Below are positions 57,301 to 64,000 of a stretch of 64,000 nucleotides of DNA, piece by piece (within the stretch, counting starts at the first letter, position 1; each line of letters opens with the position of its first letter). The DNA is taken from the NCBI GenBank assembly GCA_036365515.1, contig CM070873.1, positions 222,444,876-222,508,875 on the forward strand, read 5' to 3'. Below the pieces are notes generated by a model, which was not told the origin of the DNA, searched no databases, and saw nothing but the letters and a program-made list of their open reading frames with translations. Source of the DNA: Torymus aiolomorphi. Lineage: Eukaryota; Arthropoda; Insecta; Hymenoptera; Torymidae. The translations under genes were made by a program, and so were the position numbers.

Positions 57301-60300
57301 TGAGTCGCGCGCGCGCGCGGCCACCGCCGCTGCGTTTCTTCTTCTTCTTCCTCCTCAGCGGGGCCCGAAAAATACCTTTCTGCGTTCAATGCGAATTACG
57401 CGTGCTGCTCTCCTTTCTCCCGTTGTGTATTGGCCATTCGCTCTCCTTAGAGCCGAGAGAGAAAGAGGGACATTGCAGAAAAGAGCGTTGCGATTTTTTC
57501 CCTCTTCTGTTGGGGCTCTTCTTTTCGCGCGCGTATACACACGCGGCGTCTATTCACTTGCCGGGGCTTTTGTCAATTTTGCGCGATGTACGTTTGCGAG
57601 ATCGGAAGGGTTTTCAACATTTTTTTTTTGACCATGCAGTCTATAGAAAGAATGTAGGTTTCATATAGACTTTGTGCGAGGCGAGTAAATTTCTAGGGCG
57701 TATAGGTTTTGTAAACTTTGCATTTGTTTGTGAAATGCCTGCCTCACGTATAACACGTATAGCGATGAAAAATATCTTGTTCATAATTTTAGCATGGGAT
57801 GTTGATGTTATTACAAAAATTTCAGTTTTTTGAGTATAGGTTACAGTTACGAAGATATTGTTAATTCTAATTAAATGATTAACTGTTATCAGTATATGAT
57901 CAAACTCTTACTTTTTATGATGAATTGAATTTATAAAATTTTCATTTATTTATTCTTAGGAGCTATATGAAAAATAGAATAATAACCTCAGACTTTGCAA
58001 TAACTTTCAAAATATGGTAATCTAATAATTCAATCCAAGAGTAATTTTATGAAAAAGATTTTTTTATTCTGTACAACTTTTCGCAAATTCGAACAAACTA
58101 TAATAGATAAACATTGGCCTATCACTTTTCGCAATGCACACTTTATAAAGAAAACCAGTAACAAAAGTTTAATTGAAGCACTCATTAAGGAGCGCAAGAT
58201 AGATTATTCTTGAAGGTATTTATACGCATTTACACATGTCGCATTTATAAGCGGCACGAGCCGCATTATAGGTACGCCGCGGCGGCGCCCTACCCCAGAG
58301 TGCGCGCGCGCACGGCAACGTACTTTAAGCGCAGCGGACGTGAACGAGGTCGACATGTGGTGACTCTATGTTGACCGGCGCCTCGATAGGACTTGAAATT
58401 TTTACTAATTTCATAAAATAGACCTCGAGAGATTTTATCACCCTCGGAAGGAAAATTCAGACAGCTGAATGGTAACGTATTTGACTTTTCACCTGCACTT
58501 GAGCCATTCATACATTCTCGCCGAATAATGTTTTAATGCCGATCATGTAATGCAATTCTACACTATTGAACTGTAATTATTAAAAATCAATAAAAAGGCA
58601 AAATATCAATAATTCTATTACCGTATAATTTTTTGCTATCAGTAACACAAATAAAAAATTTGACTAAAGGAGTAATTAAGCCTTATATAAAATCTCAGCT
58701 ATATCTTGATCAAACATGACAATTTATACATCGACTGTACATAAAAAAAAAGTCCAAAAGACAAAGTATAATACATTAAACGCTCTATCCTAAAAGCCTT
58801 CCGACTATAAGGCACCTGCACCTACAGCGTCATCGTCCTCGCGCCGCGCATCCACCCGCAGAAAACAAACGCACTCGAGCGCTCACAAGAAAGTTCAGAA
58901 GGGCAAAAAGAGCCCCTTCTTGTAATCTTCTAGGCGCGACTCAACGGCCCCGATAAGACTATCACAGTTACCGCTACTACCGACTATGGCGCATAAGAAC
59001 TGTCATCGTAGAGCGCGTGAAAAGCTGTCGTGTGTGCTCCTTAATCACGAGTTTCCTATCTCATATACTTACCACGAGACTATAATTTCCTGCGCGCGCG
59101 CGCGCGCGAGTCCAACGGAAAACAGGGCGCACGCGCCCGCAAGCTGAAAGCGCGGTGGTGGTGGTGGTAGCAGCTACCCTATATATACGGGCGTGTTACT
59201 CACCTGTTGCGCGCTCGCGGCCGCCCCGCTTTTCCTTAATTTATGTCGAATTAGGTGGTGGCGGCGCGTGCCACGCGATCGGGTGTAGGGGTACGTGCCA
59301 AGACGTCTTCACGGCGTTATTTGCATTTCCGCGTGAGGGGCGGAGTGTGTGTGTATGTTGAGTGCCGGCAGTGCGGGGTTGTGATGGGACTACGTGTAAT
59401 TAATCGAAAGCGTGCAGGGGTGGCTCACGCGCTGATGAAAGAGATATCGGAAAATTGGGTGATCGGCCGTATGAGCATTCACGGCCCTTGGGAATTCTCA
59501 CTTTGAGGTATACTTCTAATGTCTTCCGCTTCGTTTGCTGACGATAAAATTAACATATCTCTTGATATTATAATTTTTTTTTAGACAGTGCTATAATTAA
59601 TGCAGAATTGAAAAACTATGATAATTGGTACTAGAAACATTTGTTTTAAGGTAAAGGACCCAGTACTGGGACAAAGTCAATTTTGGAACCAGTAGTGGGA
59701 CAACAGTAAAAAAACTACAATAAACGGTTAAGATGATAACAGCATTAATTCATTAGCATTCTTTATGATGCTAACTATGTAGTCACTTCGTTATTGTGTT
59801 GATTTACTTCTTAAATTAGTGCATAACAAGATACGAGGTTATGGTTCAGAAGTGCGCATATAGCGAAAACTTTGTCCCACTTTAGGCGCCTCTTAATTCC
59901 CATATTACAGTAGTGGGATACGTTTAAAAGAATAGTCTCACTATTGGGTTCGAACGGGCGTTCCACTACTGGTTCCAAATAAGTTACCGTGTCCCACTAC
60001 AGCAGTCGATAGTTATTTTCTTTTAATGCTATTATTTTAATACACCAGCCACGAAAGAAGACATTTTTTTTTCTTAAAATAAACCTTGACAAACGAGCTA
60101 TCTGCTGAGGTAATTAGTTTTCATGTAAGTATTATGCTTAGTTTTGGTAATAGAAAACCTTATAAAAAAAGTATGGCCAAAACTGTCCCAGTGCTGGGTA
60201 CTTTACCTTATATTTTTCTCTCCTAGTTTTACAACTGGTTACTATCGCGTATTTATATAGCGATAAGTATAGTTCTATTGAAATGCAAATTATTCCGTTA

Positions 60301-60515
60301 TAGACGTGAAAGCAGTTCAAATATTTTGGCTTTATTACAGCACCGCGCCTATAGTGTAGTTCGATACGAACGGATAATTAAATAGCCCTATTTGTCTTTC
60401 AGAACATTATTAGACCCTGACACATGAGCACACGAACGAAAGTCAACATCTGCACGCGACCGGTATATAGTAGCCTCCCCCTCGACGCGCCTTACGCACA
60501 CGCACACGCACACGT

Positions 60516-60574
<59 letters not shown>

Positions 60575-63500
60575 CCGCGTAGCAGCCGTGCCTCCGATGA
60601 AATTCGTACTTCGTTGGTCCCATTCGAAATCAGAGCCCGGGCGCGCGTCAACCGGCGCGAACTCGAATGCTTATCGACCCGAGCAGATGAGCGTCGACTG
60701 GCGTCGAGGAGAACGGGTCCCGGGGAGGGCACCGAAAAAAGGGGGCAGCCAAGGTGGTACGCGCGCGAACGAGGATCGACAAACAAGGACACAGGAGAAA
60801 AAGAGTAGAAAAAGTGGCCTTTCGGTCTCCTTCGTCGTCGCCGCCGCCGTCGTCATCTCCTTGGGCTGCTTCTTCTGCCTGTTTGGGGCCGCGCCACCGC
60901 CCCGGAGAATCTGCTCCTTCGGTACCGGGACGTCTTTGGATTTGCATATCCCGTAGGGCCGGTATTGCAGCCCGCGCGCGTCTATGTATATCACACATGT
61001 TCATCGCGAGCTTCGCCAACCTCTTGGCCCCCGGTGTTATAACGGTCGTGTGTGCGCCCGGCGAACTGCTAATCGACTATGTATGCCTTAGTTTTCTCCT
61101 TCTCCAGACGTCGTTGCCGCCGCCCTCGTCGGCTACGGCGTATAAGTTTTGCTCGTCTTATTGCAGTCGCCCGGTATGTCTCGGAGATTTATTATTCAAG
61201 GGGTAGGTTCGTACGTGCAGAGACCTGCGAGCCAAACGGCGAGGAAACTTTGGCAATGTCTAATGGGAGGACAATTTATTGTTTGGTAATCGTTCTATTC
61301 CTAGCTGGATTGTCAGAATTCATCTTGCAGTGATGTTGGAGACATTAAGATTTCAACATTCAAATTTTAATTGTTTTATTTTCAGATTTTCAAAATTATT
61401 TTACTTCGTAATAAACTGAGAATAATCACAGGAAAAATAAAAAGTTGAAAAGGCTGACAGAAAATACGAGAATATCAATAAGTATTTATTGTACATGATT
61501 GAAAGATAATCTTAATTTTGAATATATATCAACAAGAAATTTCTAACATCTTTATTATGACTAATTAATTAGTTAAGTAAATTATGCTTCTCATTTATAT
61601 ATTATTATTTATAAATTGACTTCAAGTTACTGACTTTTCATCATTTGATCATATACCTTATTAGCAATTTGATCATGTACCTTATTAGCACTACAATTTC
61701 ATTTTTATTATAATTTCTCAATTGCTCGTGCCCAGCAAAAGATCAGTCATAAGTACAAAGTTATAAGCCACATCATCCCCCGGCGCGCTCCACCCAACGC
61801 ATCGAACGTAACACCGAAGCTGCATGCTGCACGTGTGCATAAATCGCCTACGCGGCCATAAAAAAGCTCTCTCTCTCCCTCTATCTCTCTTTATCACGCG
61901 TCCTTTGTCTGGTCCCCAAGCACCCGACCATCGGGGCGAAAAAGTGCGCCCGCTACATTTATTAGTGCACTCGGCGTTGGCAAAGATTAGTCCCATCTGT
62001 CCCGAGTGCGCTCCCGGCCAAAGCCCATTAGCGCGCACTCGATTCCGATACCCGTAGACTGCTCCCCTTCTTCTCGTGCACAACGCAAGGGAGAGAATAC
62101 CGTCACCGTGCAAAGGCTCGTGCGCGCACTGCGCTATCAGGGAGCGAGCATGTGCAGACTCCCACGTGCGCAGAGAGAAGAGAGAGAGACCGGCCAACGG
62201 CCGTTTTCGTATGTGCGCGCGCACGAGGGTGCGCGAGTATATACGCACGAGGGGTCAGAGACGCGCGAGGCAGCGGCACGCGCGAGGGCGAGGGCGCCGC
62301 CCCGAGAAAACGGCGCAAAGGGAAATGGAGACGACCCCCCTTGGCCCGCGACTCTCTTTCTATACGTGTGTATATAGCATGCGCGCGCGTGCTCCCTCGT
62401 ATGTATCTCTCGCTCTCTCTCTCGTAGCGCGTGTCGAGCTATTTTCTCGCCCCGTATGTAGCATAGTGTGGCTGGAGAGATACCGCGGGCTAGTTGCGCG
62501 CGGCTGATTGAAAAAGTCACGATTGAACGAGGGTAGTTTTTCCTTCTCCTCGCTCCTTTTACAGCTTCGAGCGATAAATCTTGGACTACAAGCAAAGTGA
62601 AAAGCATAAAAGAATGGTAAAAAAACATTTATATATTTATCAATATTTAAGAATTTTTTTTACGGGAAAGATCGTATATTTTATCTGGAAACGGTAAATA
62701 GTACGAAAAAATGCGTTTAATAAAAGAACAGTTTTGATCTAAGGAGGTCAAAATACGCTATAGACTTGATTTCGTAAAGGAAAATTTATGCTGCTATTTT
62801 CATGTTCTAAAAATAGTTTTACGATCGAATGATACACGCGTGAAGCGTACACACATCAGCAGAACCGTATATCCAGTTCCTTACGACTTTTTTTTAGTGT
62901 ACGGTGTGCATTTAACATTGTGAACACATCTCTCTTATAAAATTTTCAAAAGTGTAACGACCTCCGGCGGCTTAACTTCATCATTCGCCGGCGATGACTT
63001 CGCGTCGGTCGAATTACGACGGGGAGAGAGAGCGGCAAATACGAGAACACACGGAAGTCATACAAGACCACACCGCGCTCACGGTATTGAATTCTCCGGT
63101 CTTTCCGCAGACCTCAAAATATTGGGATTACCTCACCGGCTCTCCCTCTTTGCATCGCGAACGGTTGTTTTACACTTCGCTCCGACAACAAGGCTTATAG
63201 GACACGCGTTTGGCTAACGTCGGTACCTCTCATCGTCAGAGATTTTCGTCTAGATGCGATTGTTGTACGCTGGGACATATATCGGCTGCAGTTGGTCGCG
63301 AGCGTGCGAGGTTTCATTAAAAGGGGTTTCGCGCTTGGTTGGCTTTATCCCCGAAATTAGCGTAAGCGGCGAATGCCTTCCTCGCACGGGCGTTCGCACC
63401 GTTCGATTGAGAGCGTTATTTACCTGCGCGTATGCACCTTCCGGCAATTACACCTCGAGTATTTCGGTATAGCCGCATGTTCACCTTTTTGGCGCGCGAA

Positions 63501-64000
63501 CTGATTCGGGTATCCCCAGTGTGTTTGAAAGATTATCGTAAATATTTTGGTTGACTTTGCCGTCCCTTTCGACATTTGCTTTCTCAAATTATTAGTATAC
63601 ATTGGTATAAACTGCTAATTGATATTAATGCTTAATTGTTATTAACATTAATTTGATAAAGGTTTATAGTGACTTTATATACTATTTTTTATTTTTCAAA
63701 AATGAAGAAACAATCGTAACTCTTCGGTCAAATTCAGTACCGCGCTCAACTTGACAATACATTCACAGACACTAAGTACTCAACCTTTTAAAATAATGTT
63801 ACCTCAAAGACGGTTGCAATGAAGGGCAAGTTAGGTAGAATTCAGCTTGTGCGTGACCGCAAGCTAGACCCTTTCGGCACTCTTTTTTTCGTGTTAGAGT
63901 CGTACATCATTTTTAGGCTACAGTCACGACAGCATCATCGTTTCATCTTTTGAGAAACAGAGCTATTAGGAAAGAAATTTTGACAAATGACAAACCATCT

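Overview
The window is eukaryotic and almost certainly from an insect genome. It has AT-rich introns and intergenic DNA, spliced genes with short exons, and CpG/GC-rich islands full of (CA)n, (GA)n and CG-alternating tracts at putative promoters. It also carries many small inverted-repeat transposons. The SmydA-type MYND/SET gene and the loco-type RGS gene support an arthropod. The overall look suits a hymenopteran, possibly a chalcid wasp, but that is an impression rather than a measurement.

Layout from left to right. 1-5 kb is AT-rich intergenic DNA with two TTAA-flanked MITEs. 5.0-8.1 kb (+) is a four-exon class A GPCR with a readable TATA/Inr core promoter. 8.9-12.7 kb (-) is a four-exon SmydA-like MYND/SET protein. 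15.4-17.5 kb (-) is a five-coding-exon SAM-domain sphingomyelin-synthase-related enzyme (SAMD8/SMSr). 19-42.3 kb (+) is a loco/RGS12-type scaffold of 17 coding exons, in the order PDZ, PTB, RGS, two Ras-binding domains, GoLoco. It appears to have an internal promoter at about 33.3-36.3 kb that gives a short RGS-RBD-GoLoco isoform. 43.8-48.3 kb (+) holds two candidate first coding exons that both end in phase 1, probably alternative starts of a gene whose body lies beyond the right edge. 48.3-64 kb has no convincing coding exon. It alternates GC-rich islands with AT-rich DNA and contains a roughly 3-kb nested fold-back transposon cluster, a MULE-like MITE, a further TTAA-type MITE and a degenerate 5S rRNA-like fragment.

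The exon models were built by hand from reading frames and GT/AG junctions. For the GPCR, SMYD, SAMD8 and loco genes every junction keeps phase, and the summed coding lengths are multiples of three (392, 478, 453 and 1466 residues). The genes do not form a single pathway. The GPCR and loco both belong to heterotrimeric G-protein signalling, but nothing here shows that they interact. The most unusual content is the density of TTAA-targeted fold-back elements, several of which begin TTAAGG, and the internal promoter and first exon of loco.
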